64,000 bases of DNA from Aphelocoma coerulescens (GCF_041296385.1 NC_091013.1:12228001-12292000); one strand, 5' to 3'; positions 38,261-49,909 are shown, numbered from the stretch's first letter. Translations and numbers: made by a program. The notes: generated from the sequence alone by a model not told the origin.

Positions 38261-40410
38261 CTGTTATACCTTCTGGATTTTGCTGTCATAGTAAAGTCTA
38301 CACCTCCTTGGTTTTGCTGTTATTCATTGCTGGATAATATTGGTGGATACTATATTATTGATTGCCATAGTAATTTATAATAGCTTGATATAGATCAATA
38401 TAGTCACAGAAGTCCATGGTGATTTTGTGGTAGCCCACTTGCTAAAGTGCAAGACAGACACATACATGCTATTTTATCATTTTCCTGTGGTTGATATTAC
38501 AAGAATTGGAGGAACAAGAGATCACAAACGTGGAATCCAGGTGCTCTGAGGTTTTACTAGAAATGGAAAATTTGAGTAAACTAAATAAAAAGGAGGAGGT
38601 CTTTGAACTTTGAGCTCAATAAACTAGAGAAATTTTAGAGAAACAGATAAGGTGCAAATTGGCTACAGTGACAATAATACTATCATTTTATGGTTTTTTG
38701 CCTATTAAAAAAATAAAAAGGACATTTGCTTGACATGGAGATATGGAAAAAACTAGGAAAAAGAACTCCTGTTATTTTTAGAAACTGAAACTGTTAGTTT
38801 TTATGTGCAAGAAGAATATGTACACAAGTCATTACTTGGTCAAAGGATTATCATGAAGGGTCGTGGCTGACCTACCACTCATGGAAATCACTGGCATATT
38901 TCTACTTGTATAATGGATTTTAGAGTTCACTATGTGACAACATGAATTCCTGTGGAAATAACTTGTAAATATTAGCCTTCTGGAAATAACATTTTTAAAA
39001 TCTTATTATTCATACTAGTCACCTGTAACATCATTATATTACCTGGTACCATTTTGATCTCTCAGAAGTCACTTCTTGGTAGGACCAACCCAAAATGAAA
39101 ACAGATTTTTCTTCTTTCCAGTTTTTCACATGCATGGATGAATTATCAATCTTGGAATGACTAAAGGCATAAGTAATTTTCTTGCTTTCTGGCTTCAGCC
39201 AAAAAAATGAAAGGCTAGAAATATGAAAATTTCTAGGATAGAAAATGAAACTTTCACCCATTGGCTCAAACATAACTACTTTAAGTGAACCATCCTACCC
39301 CATAAGTAAGTTAATTGATTCTTAATCAAATTTTAAAATTAGTTTCAACATAAAATTGGTAACGATGATGCAGAATTAATAAGAGTTTATCTCAGTTGTT
39401 TTGACTTTGCAATCTGAGTTTATAAGGACAAATGAGAATAACTCCAGCAGTGACAGTAACCCATCAGGCAGTACACTAATTTCTTGTGTGATTATGAAAT
39501 ATTTATTGTGATGGAAAAAGAGAGAAAATGACAGAGAGGGAGCATGACATTTGTTTTGAAAATATGCAAATCTTTTTTAAAATGGCATTTTGAAATAGAA
39601 AGGGGAAATAAACCACAACTAACCTATTATGTGATCCATATTAAGAGAAAAACAGTTTCAGACTTACTGAGCAATTGTTTTATGACAGAATCAAAACTGT
39701 TCTAAATGACCATGAATTTCTAAACCTTTCAGCCTGAATTCTTTAGTAATCAAAGATCGTGTTTTCTATTTTGCTATTTTGTACCTCTGCTCTTGATTTT
39801 TAATTGATGTTCTTTATCCTGTAAAAGTGATCACTAGAAAAAAAAGCTACAGCTTTCACAAGTGAGGTTGGCAGAGAGCTTTTAATTGACTCAATCACCC
39901 AGAAGGAAAAGTAGAGATGTACTAGTTTTCATAAAGCATAAGAGACATTAAAATGCTGGGAAATAATAAAGCACAATAAATTGGTATAAGATTGGAATTA
40001 GTTTTCTTTTTTTTAGTAAAATGAATGTGTTTTATTCCTTTTTTGTTTTTTTATTTTGTTTTTCTTTTTTCCAAAGCAAATAAATTAAGCAGTATTAAAT
40101 GGTTCTGCCAATCATTTCAAAGAAAATGTATACAAGTGACCTGAGGCAGGGAATAAAAGGAAATATTTCAACTTTATCTGAAGGGAAATGGCAGAAGTCA
40201 AGAAGAAGGTGATTTTGATTTGTAAAATATTAAACCTTCAAATGCAAATTCTGCATTTCATCTTTCTTCTCTAACTTTCTCTTTTTCTTCTTATCTGAGG
40301 AAGAAATCTATTGTCTAGTTCTAACAGCTTGTTTTCCCCTGGCAATACATGGCAGGACAAAAATCAACATAAAATGTGAGAGATGCAGTGCTAAAATGTT
40401 GAAAACAAGG

Positions 40411-40443
40411 AAACAAGCAAACAAACAAACATACAAACAAACA
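40411..40443. repeat. (AAAC)n tract
   Basis: A tetramer run with two single-base interruptions is seen directly. Confidence 0.9.
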
Positions 40444-40699
40444 TCTTTCAATAAGGTGTGTCATATGTCATTGGTTAAGAGTGCAGGGCTTTCACTTCTG
40501 GAAAGTACCACTTGAATGCGCTGCTAGGAGTCACTGTTATGTTTACTGAGGTCAGCATTCAGAATTAAAAACAGTAGTAAAATAAAGTCTCCATTCAGAT
40601 TAACCTGGAGATCAATTTAACTATTACCAGAACTTCTGTGACTCTGTGCAAAAGGGAAAGGAGAATTAGCCTAAAGCTTCCTCCTAGACCTGGTTAGGA

Positions 40700-40763
40700 T
40701 TTTTTTTTTTTTGACTAATGTTAAGCCCTTTTAATTAGTTGGTTGTTTTTTTTTTTTTTTTTT
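40700..40763. repeat. Two poly(T) runs (13 and 18 T)
   Basis: T runs at 40700-40712 and 40746-40763 are separated by 33 bp. They could be reverse-complemented A tails, but no retroposon body is recognisable next to them. Confidence 0.85.
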
Positions 40764-43727
40764 AGGATGTGTGTCAAGAATCTGAATTCTGAAAGTGTTT
40801 GCTTTTTCAGCATTTATTTTCAGGAAAAAAGAGTTACCAATTCTTTTTAATAAACAATTCCTTTGTTCAAAATATATTTTAGAAAAATAAAAGATATTTT
40901 AATGGAAAACATTCTTGATTTTCCATATTTTCTATGGAAATCTTAATTGATATATCTGTTAAAAAATTTGAGAGTCAGATACTATGGTACTTAGTGCCAC
41001 AGAGATTCCTGTAGAGATACGAAACCATAAGGAAAAAAAGGTTTATATTTATATACATAAGCATAAAGGTTTCTGCATTAAAAACAGTTCTGGTGACCAC
41101 ATCACAAGCAAGAATTGATGCAGGTAAGAGAATATTATTTCATTATTTGGCAATTCTGTAAGTATAACACCATTAGTGTTTCCATATATATAAGTACAAT
41201 ATAGTCTATTTTTTGGGGGGGACAGGTGTCCTCATAGGAGGCCCAAGTTTATCATAGAATGAGGAAAATCTTTAGCATACAGAAATTTTCAGAGGAATCT
41301 TCATATTTCCCTTTTCCATCTCAAATAAACATAATTACTCGATTTTATGTGTAAGGCATTCTGATCTGTCTTGTTAATTGAATATATAACCACACTTTCA
41401 GTGAATGTACAGCTTTTCCTTATTTTTTGCCATTTAAGAGCTTCTAAAGAGAGCCGTAGGACTTTGCAATGATTTAGTGAAGATTTACTGTTCTTCAGTG
41501 GTAACAAAAGAGAGGTTTGGAAAACATTTCCATAATTTCATATACAAGGTACCTCATGGCACCAGAAGCCTCAGCCATACAAGAGCTTTCAGGGAGAGAC
41601 TTTTTGACCCCTGACTCTAAATGTCTACATCTTCCAGTTTCTGAAGGCATGCACAAACTGTGCTCCAAAGCTCATCACAACATCAAGTACTGGCACACGT
41701 TGCAGTTCTATTAGTTTGAAATAGGAATGATATTGGAACAGGCAGAAAAACAGGTTTTCTCTATCCAAGATGTAAAGCAATAGGGGTATATTCTACATGA
41801 AAACAACTGCAGAAATGTGTCATAAGATAACAGTATCTGACTATTTCTAAGGGGGCAATCAACAATAACAGCTAATTGTTTAACATAAGTACTACAAAAC
41901 CAATATAACCTGCTGTGCTCTCTTCTGTTTTATCTCAAATAGGAGACCACAGAAGGTAATTATTCTAAAATAATGGGTTTGTTTGAACACGCTGGCTCTA
42001 CTGACATTTTAAACTATACGAAGCTTAAATAAAACTCTAACACTAATTAACACATATTCTTGTCCTTATAACCAGGGAAAGAGCGAGCTAATACTGGTAT
42101 GGCTCTTATGTCAAATGATGTGTCTGACTCAAAAGGTATAAAGGCTCCAAGGGAGTAGATGAATGTTGTATGTGTAGTCTAAATTTCAAGTTGTTGGATA
42201 AAACTGAAATCAGAGGTTTCAGTCACTGTCTTTTCACTCAGCTATGCAGGACCACCATGTGCTAATTCAATAGCCTTTGTTTTCCTTAAACCTATGGATT
42301 TAATATTATTTTATATTAGCACAGCATCTGAAATACTTGCCTGTGCCACTTATGTTTTTTTCATGGAATCTGTCATTAACAGGGAATTCTGATTAGTTTC
42401 CTCACTTGTGGAGATTTCCCATTCTTCCCACTGATGGAGACTCCATCTTTGTCAATGCCTTTTATTAAAACAGACTTCTGTTAATAACACTGTCTCCCCC
42501 CATTGCTTCAAAAAAACCTGCGGTCCCCTGTCACGCACTGGAACTTCTATTTCGTTTCTCAACTTTTCTTGCTGTTATTTACAGAGAATTGTGTTCACAT
42601 TACCTCTTGCTCATCTCCTATCAGGATGAAAAGACCAACTTAACAGTTTACTGTGTCACCCTGTTCTTAATATAACAAAAAGTAAAATAGCAGATGTGCA
42701 CAAACATGTAAAACTGATCCTCTACAGACTGACTCCAATTCCATTGTCTGATAGGCATGGTGGACCCCACATCATTTTTTTTTTCTGGAAACTTTTGATT
42801 GAGAAATAAATCCTTCCTTTCAAAGGTTTTTGAATATGTAAAAAAAAAAAAGAAAAAATCCGAAGTGTGACTTTTGCCCAGAAAATGTAAATGCTATGAG
42901 CTTGACATAAACAAAGTATAGAAATATTCATTAAATGCTTCGGAGAAAGGCAAGATACTGCAGAAAGATGTTTGCATTGTTAGCAGGAAAATTCTGAAAA
43001 GGAAATAGAGCAAGAGGAAGCAGTAAAACTAGGATGATGAATAATAAAGCAAAGGTAAGTGGATAAGTACCTGGGAGCACTGCGACATTTGGATATATCA
43101 GATGATGGATATAAGACCTACCTCAGTTTGCAAAGTGCTGAAGGACAGAAAGGAAAGCATGTGGGACTCAAAGGACCATGTAAGTGACTGTGGCTAATTC
43201 ATCCTAGCCTCCCTCATTACTGAGTCACTGGCAGAAACATGGAACAACAGATTTTTAGGCTAAGAATTGATGAAGCATTCTATACCTTCAAAAAAACTTC
43301 TGTTCCCATGGCTGGGTAACAAAATATTAAAACCTTTAGCTTTACCATTAAAGAAAAAAGAAAAAAAAACCAAACAGTAAAGACAGACACTCAAAAAGCT
43401 TCCCCTTAGTATTGGTATTTAGTGTTTTTTTTATCAGTACTAGTTTAGTCCTTTCAATATGCAGTTTCTAGCAAAGATGTAGCACTCTGCAGGTAGAAGA
43501 ATATACCTGTCTTTTACATTACCCTTTTCTGTCCTCAAAACTGATGAGTGACACAATGACTTCTTAAATTAGACTTGTCCCTTACAAATTACTCCTATTC
43601 AGTTTTTCTTCTTTAGAAAAATGCTTGAGGCAGTTTTAGAGAAAAAAAAAATTGGGGCTGAGGGCACTGATCTCCAAACCCAAGCTAATGCTGCATCTCA
43701 CTTGAAAAAACATCTTGTGAACACACT

Positions 43728-44092
43728 CACAGAATCACAGAACAGCTGAGTTTGAAAGGCATCCCTGGAGGTTATGTTGTCCAACCACCCAGACCAAGCA
43801 AGGCTACCTAACAGCAGGTTGCCACAGCCATGTCCAGATGCCTTTTGAATATCTCTAAAGATACCCAAAATCTTAGGGTATCTACAACCTTCACACTCTT
43901 CCTGGGCCACCTGTGCCAGGGCTTGATCACCCTCACAGTCAAAAAGTGTTTCCTGAGGTTCAGGCCAAACCTCCTGTGTTTCAGTTTATTTCAGTTTATT
44001 TATTTTAGTTATATTCAGTGTATTTATTTTAGTTTCAGTCTACTTCCTCTCATTCTTTCACTGGGCACCACTGAACCTGGCTCCATTCTCTT
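43728..44092 (-). mobile_element. CR1 LINE 3' part (sense on - strand) with internal insertion
   Basis: The + strand reads the CR1 reverse complement: 'cacagaatcacagaacagctgagtttg' (about 43729-43755, 3' terminus), 'ggaggttatgttgtccaacca' (43770-43790), 'gccacagccatgtccagatgcc' (about 43821-43842), 'cctgggccacctgtgccagggcttgatcaccctcacagtc' (about 43901-43940), and 'aaacctcctgtgtttcagttta' (about 43967-43988). After a simple-repeat insertion it resumes with 'cactgggcaccactgaacctggctccattctctt' (about 44060-44093). The copy is truncated at its 5' end. The 99-codon + frame across it is antisense CR1. Confidence 0.92.
43979..44039. repeat. TTCAGTTTATT-type simple repeat inside CR1
   Basis: About 60 bp of degenerate TTTCAGTTTATT/TATTTATTTTAG units stand where CR1 has only a short 'tttcagtttgtgcccat' block. 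The repeat appears to have grown from the CR1 'gtttcagttt' motif. Confidence 0.8.
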
Positions 44093-46119
44093 AAAAATAG
44101 TGGTTGGTTCAATCACAAGATCTCAGTAACATTTGTATTTAGTATTTCTGGTCTGCTGGTTGGATAATATTGCCTTATTAGGAATTCAGATTGTGTGTCA
44201 AAGTTGTGGGGAAAAATAAGCAAAAGACCTTAAAAAAAATAAGCAAAAAACTTTAAACTGAGTAAAATTAAAAGCTTTCAAGGCCTTAACTGTAAAAATA
44301 CTTTACGGTATTATGTAAATACTATCATTTTAGTTGCTTAAATGGAAAAATATATAATCACATAAAAAAATAACAAAAAAGTCTCCTTTTCCATTAATTA
44401 TCAAATCATTAACCACAAATGAATAATTAGTATACTAAATAGTATACTACTATTTAAATTCCCTTCCTTACAAAACTGAAATTGATGATACTATTTAATT
44501 TAGTAATACTGTTTTGAGTGTTCTGGGAATATTACATTGAAATAGCTCTATGAGTTCAAATGTTAGAAAATTGTTACCATTACTGTTCTTATACAAACAC
44601 TTGTGCATTGTCTGTACAGATTTTGTCAAGTTAATTCTATACTAACAGCACAAAGTGAAAATGGATTCTTCTAGCCTAAGTGACATACCTGCCAAGAAAT
44701 TAACTGGAGAAGCTACAATTAACATATATGAAATTATCAAATTGTGCTATATGGGAAAATAAATACTTTTGTATTTAAAAAGAAAGACAAAAGCATGGTA
44801 CTTAAAACAGATTTATAAAATTCCTATTGATTCAGTTTCATGGTGGAAAATGTATATTTACTTCAACACAGGAAGAGTAAAATTAAACCTTTTTATAAGA
44901 GGAACAAATCTGGTTAAATGAGTAAAGGGAAGATATTAAAAAATACATCATCTCTTAAGCCACTGGATCTTCCATTGTGGAGTATTTAAATAAAAGCTTG
45001 GTAAGTAAATCCTATTTCCAGCACATTTGAATATTTTTGCCATATCACACTATTATTTTATGAGATCTTTTCACTGGAGCTCAGTTTAGTTCTGCTGATA
45101 CTTATATTGTCTGTTATAACCATCATATAAGAAAATATATTAAATTTCATGTTAACTACATACACACAGAAATAAAAGAACTAAAACTAACATAATGAAG
45201 AAAGAAAATACTTCCAGACTTTATCACACCTTAAAACAAATCAGCAACCAATATGCCTAAAAAGTATGCAAATACACAAAACCAAGTTCTAAATAAATGA
45301 TGAATGTTGTATTGCAATTAACTCTGCCAGAATCTGGGAAACACCTCTATAAAAAAATGCATTTTTTTCAAAAATAATATATGTATGGCATCTGGTAGTA
45401 CAAAGGACTGAAGAAATATATAGAACAGGCTGTTCAGATATTGTGGCAGTGTGGGCAAGTGGAATTTCTTATTCATAGCTTGTGAAACTGTCATCTTTCA
45501 GCAAATTACCCTACCTAATATCGAAGACTATGACATCAAGAAACCTCATGATTTTGTCTGTGTGCTCCCCAAAGCTGCTTCCTCATGGTGGAGCATTCAG
45601 TGATGTCCACAAGAGGCTTTCTCATTGCCTTAGCTGAGCTGGAAGACTTACTTGACAGAATTCTTACTTTGTTTATGCCTTTAGCTTTGACACACAGCCC
45701 TTCAAAATGGGCCCCATATGACAGTGTCCTTGAAAAACCTTACAAGGTTGAGAAAATAGGAAGATGGAAAAAAGGAGCTCTTGAGAAGAGTGTCAGTCTG
45801 GTAAATAGCACCTTCTAACTCATTTTTTGGCCTTGCTTATCGTGCTCTTCTTCTACCAGTTGTGAGTAGTACTGCCATAAAAAATGGAAGTACTTCTTTA
45901 TTCTTCAACTTTTTAGTGGTTCTTTGCCAAGTTGCTGGATGCTGCTGTCACCAGCTCAGACTGACACTTCACAGTTCAGGTCATGCATCAAAGCTTCGAC
46001 TTGCTTTTGACCAAGATGAGTTGAGCAACAGCCTACAACTAATTTCAGGGTATTGAAAGGCAGCTGAAGTCAGGTGTCGGAAGCAGAACTGCCTCGAGAA
46101 GAGCTGTACACTTATTTCT
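44093..46119. other. AT-rich DNA, then a less AT-rich segment with a short open frame
   Basis: 44.1-45.5 kb is plain AT-rich sequence with a doubled TAGTATACTA palindrome near 44430-44450. From about 45500 the base composition becomes more balanced. A + strand frame is open from after a stop near 45550 to 45818, and another lies at 45862-46056. Neither resembles a family I know. They might be chance frames or pieces of a decayed gene copy split by the LTR insertion at 46126. Confidence 0.45.
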
Positions 46120-46125
46120 GTTACT
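46120..46125. repeat. Target-site duplication GTTACT (left)
   Basis: The six bases abut the left end of the minus-strand LTR and are repeated exactly at 46727-46732. Confidence 0.85.
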
Positions 46126-46726
46126 TGCTACAGTGCTGTCCTGGGCTGGCGCGATGTCCTGGCGCCGAACAAACTTCTGCCTGCACCGAGCGGGGACAGA
46201 TGGAGACCGAACGCGGCGCGGGAGAACGGGCAAAGCACCGGCTCGTGTTCGCCTTGCCCACCGATGTCTAGGGCACGTGAAGGAGGTAGTGTAAAAGCAG
46301 AGAGACTCCTTTGTGGGGAGAATGGGTTTATTCAGGAGCAAAATCCACGGAGAGAGCCCGAGCCACACGGCTTGTGGGTGCGTTTTGTACCCCTGCCAAA
46401 GGGGTGTGGAAAAAACACAATGATACATCAACCGTGGGGTGTTACAGAGGCAGGGAGAAGGGATTACAACAAATGGGGCAAGGGGTAGGTGGGGAGGAGT
46501 AACAGAGACCAATTAGCTCCCGAAGAACCTGATCTCTCTGGAAAAGCGGCCAGATATGAGAAATATGGGGAAGGGAGAGCTGCAGCTAAAGGTAAGGCAC
46601 GGATCACAGCCTCTGGGATGCTCCCTGCAATTTCAGGGGTTTTGGGCTGTGGAAGGATCAAACCAGGGCACTCTCTGGTCTCCTTGATCCTGCTGACCCT
46701 GGCTTTGGCCATGGCTCACTGCAACA
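46126..46726 (-). mobile_element. Solo LTR of a class II (ERVK/beta-like) endogenous retrovirus, minus strand
   Basis: The 601-bp element is flanked by a perfect 6-bp duplication. Read on the minus strand it begins TGTTGCAG and ends CTGTAGCA, an imperfect inverted repeat with the TG...CA ends required by retroviral integrase. It has a TACAAAA TATA-like box (+ strand 46383-46389) and AATAAA (+ strand 46327-46332) about 50 bp further on, implying a short R, then a GC-rich U5. A 6-bp duplication is typical of alpha/beta-like retroviruses. No internal gag-pol-env sequence remains, so two LTRs recombined and left one. Frames inside it (for example 155 codons, minus, 46045-46512) are not viral genes. 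Its intact ends and duplication suggest a fairly young insertion. Confidence 0.88.
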
Positions 46727-46732
46727 GTTACT
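46727..46732. repeat. Target-site duplication GTTACT (right)
   Basis: This exact copy of the left six bases abuts the right end of the LTR. Confidence 0.85.
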
Positions 46733-46850
46733 TTATTGTAGCCTTGGAAAGTGCAGTCAGTGCCTGTGGAAAGCCAGATTCATTAGACATTAGCAGGTGT
46801 GTGAAACAATGATTTAGCCTCAGTAAATCCACTTTAAAACCATCAATACA

Positions 46851-47342
46851 TTGTATACAGGAGCAGGCCTGCAATTTCTTTTTATTTTAAATGTCTTTAT
46901 GGGCTGCACTCTACTGGGCTGCAGTATTTTGTCAGTGAAGAGTGGCCATTTGTTCTTTCCAGAGCTGGCTAAAATGTCTTTTGGATTGGCAGTGGTTTCA
47001 AAGATGCAGTGTTTATGTTTGAGGTCAATATTCTACAAAATTGCATCAAAATCTGAGATTAGAAGGTGTCTAATTTCTTGCAGTATTGGTGATAATGCTT
47101 TGTTCTATCACCCTGTTGCATTCAGCCTTACTATCCCCACAAGCAGATCTCGTGCAGCCTCAGTTGCTGAAATTGAATTAATAATTGGACATATAAGAGT
47201 CCGCTGCAGATTCTCAGTGTTAGGAACTGCTAGATCTGGTAGCCTGGCTGAGGTGAGGTTGCTGAGGATCCATAACCCCATATGTGACTGGGGTTACCCT
47301 TTATGCCTCTTTGTGCACAGGGATCAGACTGTTATCACATAA
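46851..47342 (+). other. Uncharacterised 163-codon open frame
   Basis: This is one of the longest open frames in the window that is not made of simple repeats, and the longest outside the recognised repeats and LTRs. The predicted peptide starts with a hydrophobic stretch (about residues 8-30) and ends with a basic, Arg-rich half (about residues 95-150). I recognise no domain, signal or family. It has no Kozak-like context that convinces, and the annotated first codon is not ATG. In AT-rich DNA of this size a frame of this length is uncommon but can arise by chance. It begins 119 bp to the right of an ERVK-like solo LTR, whose promoter points the other way. A decayed gene copy or retroelement remnant is possible. 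I would not call it a gene. Confidence 0.2.
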
Positions 47343-47650
47343 GCTAATAGCTAGGTACCTGTTTTCTTATCAACATAAATGTACATAATGAGCAGAATCA
47401 CCTCATGAAGCTGTGCAAGAAAGGACCCCTGAGCAGTCCCAAAATAAAGTTGCTGGCAGTGTTACTGTGACTTCTGTGAAGTGACAGCTCTATCTGACAC
47501 CATCCACATACACACCATGAAGTCCATCCCACTTGTATTTTTCACACTTATGTCTTCATTTCATTCCACAGCAGAGCTCTCCATGAACCTCTGCCCACAA
47601 GGGATCTTCCTGCTCCAAAACACACTTCATCTCTCGCTGCTTTCTTGCAG

Positions 47651-47846
47651 ATAGAGGGATTTGTCTCCATCAGAGTGTCTGGGACATTGAGTTCTGGTAA
47701 AAATTTCCTTGTATCTTGGGTAGAGCTCTTTACAGAGATCTTTATAGAAAAAATACACTTGAGTTCGCAAATTTCTCCGATCATCTACACACTCAGACAA
47801 AGTGTCCATGCTTCTTCCACATACACAGATTCAGTTTTTGGCCTAG
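47651..47846 (+). other. Exon-like segment between strong splice consensus sites
   Basis: A pyrimidine-rich tract ending TTTCTTGCAG (47641-47650) precedes 196 bp, which end in CCTAG|GTAAGA (47842-47852), a near-consensus donor. One + strand frame is open through the whole segment, and the minus strand also has open frames. The peptide has no recognisable domain. It could be an exon of a non-coding or unknown transcript or a chance pairing of splice motifs, which is common in kilobases of non-coding DNA. RNA evidence is needed, so confidence is low. Confidence 0.2.
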
Positions 47847-49004
47847 GTAAGAACTGGGAGAACCAAGCCTAGTGCTCAGGTGACAATAAAATGATTATCT
47901 GGCCCTTATATTTTACAAGACATTTCCCCTTTTTACTTTCTGCTCCTATTATTGTCTGGATTTTGGTTATAAGTCTCACTGGCTGGCCAGGAGCAGCATA
48001 TCAGTGATATGATCATTGTCATTCCCCATGAGCCAGTATGGAAAGGAGATAAGGTAATTCTGAAGTGGGGGGGAAAAAAAACCCACATGCATTGCCCTCA
48101 GGTATTCTATGGAGCTCCAAAACCAGTGAGTGCTCTTTCCTGATCCACTGTTACTCGAGTTTGCTCAGATAAACATTTTCAGACATTGTACATGACCCCT
48201 TTCAGTCAGAACTTCCAACTGCTGACCAAACTGCCATTGAAACAGTCTGGAAATTACGTCCTCTAAGTTTGCAGGACACACTGGGGCTTCAACATCCCGG
48301 ACCATGCAGGTGAGGAAGGGTGACAGAATACACGCTGATGGACTCAGACATTACAGGTAACATACAGAAGGTCCCTCATTCAGTCTGTTTGTGAGACCTT
48401 TGGTGGGTATTTCCTGCTGGGGATAGTTGTGGGAGAGCTCCCATATCAAGGAAGAAGTATGGATGGTTTGGTTTTGAGGCACTGGACACATATAGCACAT
48501 AGACAGATAGATAGCTCTGATAACAACAATTTAAAAGCTGATATCCACATAGGAAAGATTTAAACACCTGGCTGGTTTAAGAAATTATTATTATTTCTTT
48601 CCCTATTTTTGTATTATGTATAGATTAGTTTTACATGGAGGAGTTCTCACCTAAGCCAGTTCTTGATTGACTAAGCCTTGTTTAAAAATGCCTAAAGCAA
48701 ACTTTTGCAGTCTTTAAATCTAGATGTAATTGTTGTTTAAATAACTGTGATTTATCATGGAAATAAGGAAATTGGCTTTTTTTACCAGCTATGTCACAAG
48801 AGAACCTTGCAATATTTAGATGATACAAAGCTGGAGGAGGTGGTCCAGAAACACTGTGAATGCCTTTGCATCAATACCTGTTGGTACTTGGAGAAAATTG
48901 ACATTTTTGACATTTCTTGGGCCTCAAAAGAAGATCTGCAAGTGAAAGACATGGCTAATAAAGGTCTTGCTCATCTACTAGAATTTCTGTTAATCTAATT
49001 AAAA

Positions 49005-49009
49005 ATATG
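49005..49009. repeat. Target-site duplication ATATG (left)
   Basis: The five bases stand directly before the LTR start and recur at 49905-49909. Confidence 0.85.
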
Positions 49010-49904
49010 TGTTGGGGTTTTTACTTTTTTTCTGTTAAAGGAATTTTTCCCCATACTGTTGCTAGGGAAACAAATGGCCAGGTGCTTAAGAAGAACAAAA
49101 GACCTGGCTGCTCTTTTTGTTTCATCTGGATGTGCGGTCAGTCAGTCTCAGCGTTCGGAGGGAGAGGGAAGCTGCTGGTTCTTCGTCCGTTTTTCTTTCT
49201 GCCGGAGCAGCCCCTGGATCCTAAGCCCGCCTTCCCTGCCCCGCTCGGAGCCGGGCTGTGGCCACCCTGCCCCACTGCCGCTTCGAGCCTTCGCTTCGTT
49301 GTAGCCCTGCCTGCCCTGCCTTCCCCGAGCCACGGTGGGGGTTCTCCGTTTGCATACACCTGGTCTGCCATTCGGGATTTGTGCTCGTCCCTGCCATTCC
49401 AGCCTGCTGTTCCAGCCTGCTGTTCCCGAGGGTCCGGCTGGACACCGGGATCGGCTGCCCAGGGGTTTGTGAAATATTTTTTTTGTCCCATCCCTTCCCG
49501 GGATCCCAGGGCACCGGTGCCGCGTGCTCCCCGAGCTCGCTCCGGAGCGCCCCCTGCAGCCGCGGGGGAGCCATCGCACCTGCCCTGCTCACCGGGAGCC
49601 GCCAGCGCCCCTGCCGGCTGCGAGCGGAACTGCACCCGAGGGGAAAGGGCCCGGCAGCCGAGAAGGCTGGGACTGGGTTTGGGATTGTTTGCTGCTACTG
49701 CCAGAGTTATTGCTGTTTGTTTGACTGGTTATACACATATCAATATATAATAATAAAGAGCTGTTATTCCTATTTCCCACATCTTTGCCTAAAACCCCCC
49801 TTGATTTTGAAATTATAATAACTCGGAGGGAAGGGGGTTGCATCTGCCATTCCAAGGGAGGCTTCTGCCTTCCTTAGCAGACACTTGTCTTTCAAACCAA
49901 GACA
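49010..49904 (+). mobile_element. ERVL-type solo LTR, GC-rich, plus strand
   Basis: The 895-bp element begins TGTTGGGG, ends AAGACA, and is flanked by a perfect 5-bp duplication, the size typical of ERVL (class III) elements. The 3' part ('cccacatctttgcct...ttgattttgaaattataataactcggagggaagggggtt...ccttccttagcagacacttgtctttcaaaccaagaca', read in pieces over about 49777-49904) resembles avian ERVL LTRs that I know from songbird genomes. An AATAAA lies at 49752-49757. The centre (about 49195-49690) is strongly GC- and CpG-rich, unlike the surrounding DNA. There is no internal retroviral sequence, so it is a solo LTR. Frames of 143-247 codons on both strands (49007-49818) result from the GC-rich, stop-poor composition and are not genes. 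Confidence 0.93.
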
Positions 49905-49909
49905 ATATG
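49905..49909. repeat. Target-site duplication ATATG (right)
   Basis: This exact repeat of 49005-49009 lies directly after the LTR's terminal CA. Confidence 0.85.

Larger units (their letters stand above)
31323..43727. other. 12-kb AT-rich stretch, no gene recognised
   Basis: No coding or CR1 block is recognised. The stretch holds a 17-bp tandem duplication (36133-36166), a possible LTR-like segment (37925-38260), an AAAC tract (40411-40443), two T runs (40700-40712, 40746-40763) and a G7 run (41215-41221). Open frames stay below 90 codons. An intron of a long gene or intergenic DNA would look the same. Confidence 0.6.
46733..49004. other. Unassigned segment between two solo LTRs
   Basis: Base composition is more balanced than in most of the window. 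It includes a 163-codon + frame (46851-47342), an exon-like segment (47651-47846) and a short + frame at 48747-48998. None is a recognised gene. A 'cag|gtgagg' splice-donor-like motif lies near 48309. This could be the remnant of a host transcript, an old unrecognised retroelement, or unique DNA. Confidence 0.4.

Noticed and set aside
46148..46185. TGGCGCCGAAC, resembling a lysine-tRNA primer binding site in + orientation, which would imply a + strand provirus leader
   Set aside because: The surrounding LTR is on the minus strand with matching 6-bp duplications outside it, so this motif is part of U5 and not a primer site. No gag follows.
46045..46512. 155-codon minus frame
   Set aside because: It sits inside the class II solo LTR and crosses its right and left functional blocks; this is composition chance.
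48747..48998. 83-codon + frame containing an Asp-Asp-Thr-Lys-Leu stretch reminiscent of LINE reverse transcriptase
   Set aside because: The neighbouring CR1 blocks are absent and the rest does not align to CR1 by eye.
49007..49818. Overlapping GC-rich frames of 123-247 codons on both strands
   Set aside because: They lie within the ERVL-type solo LTR, whose GC-rich core is poor in stop triplets. LTRs of this class do not encode proteins.
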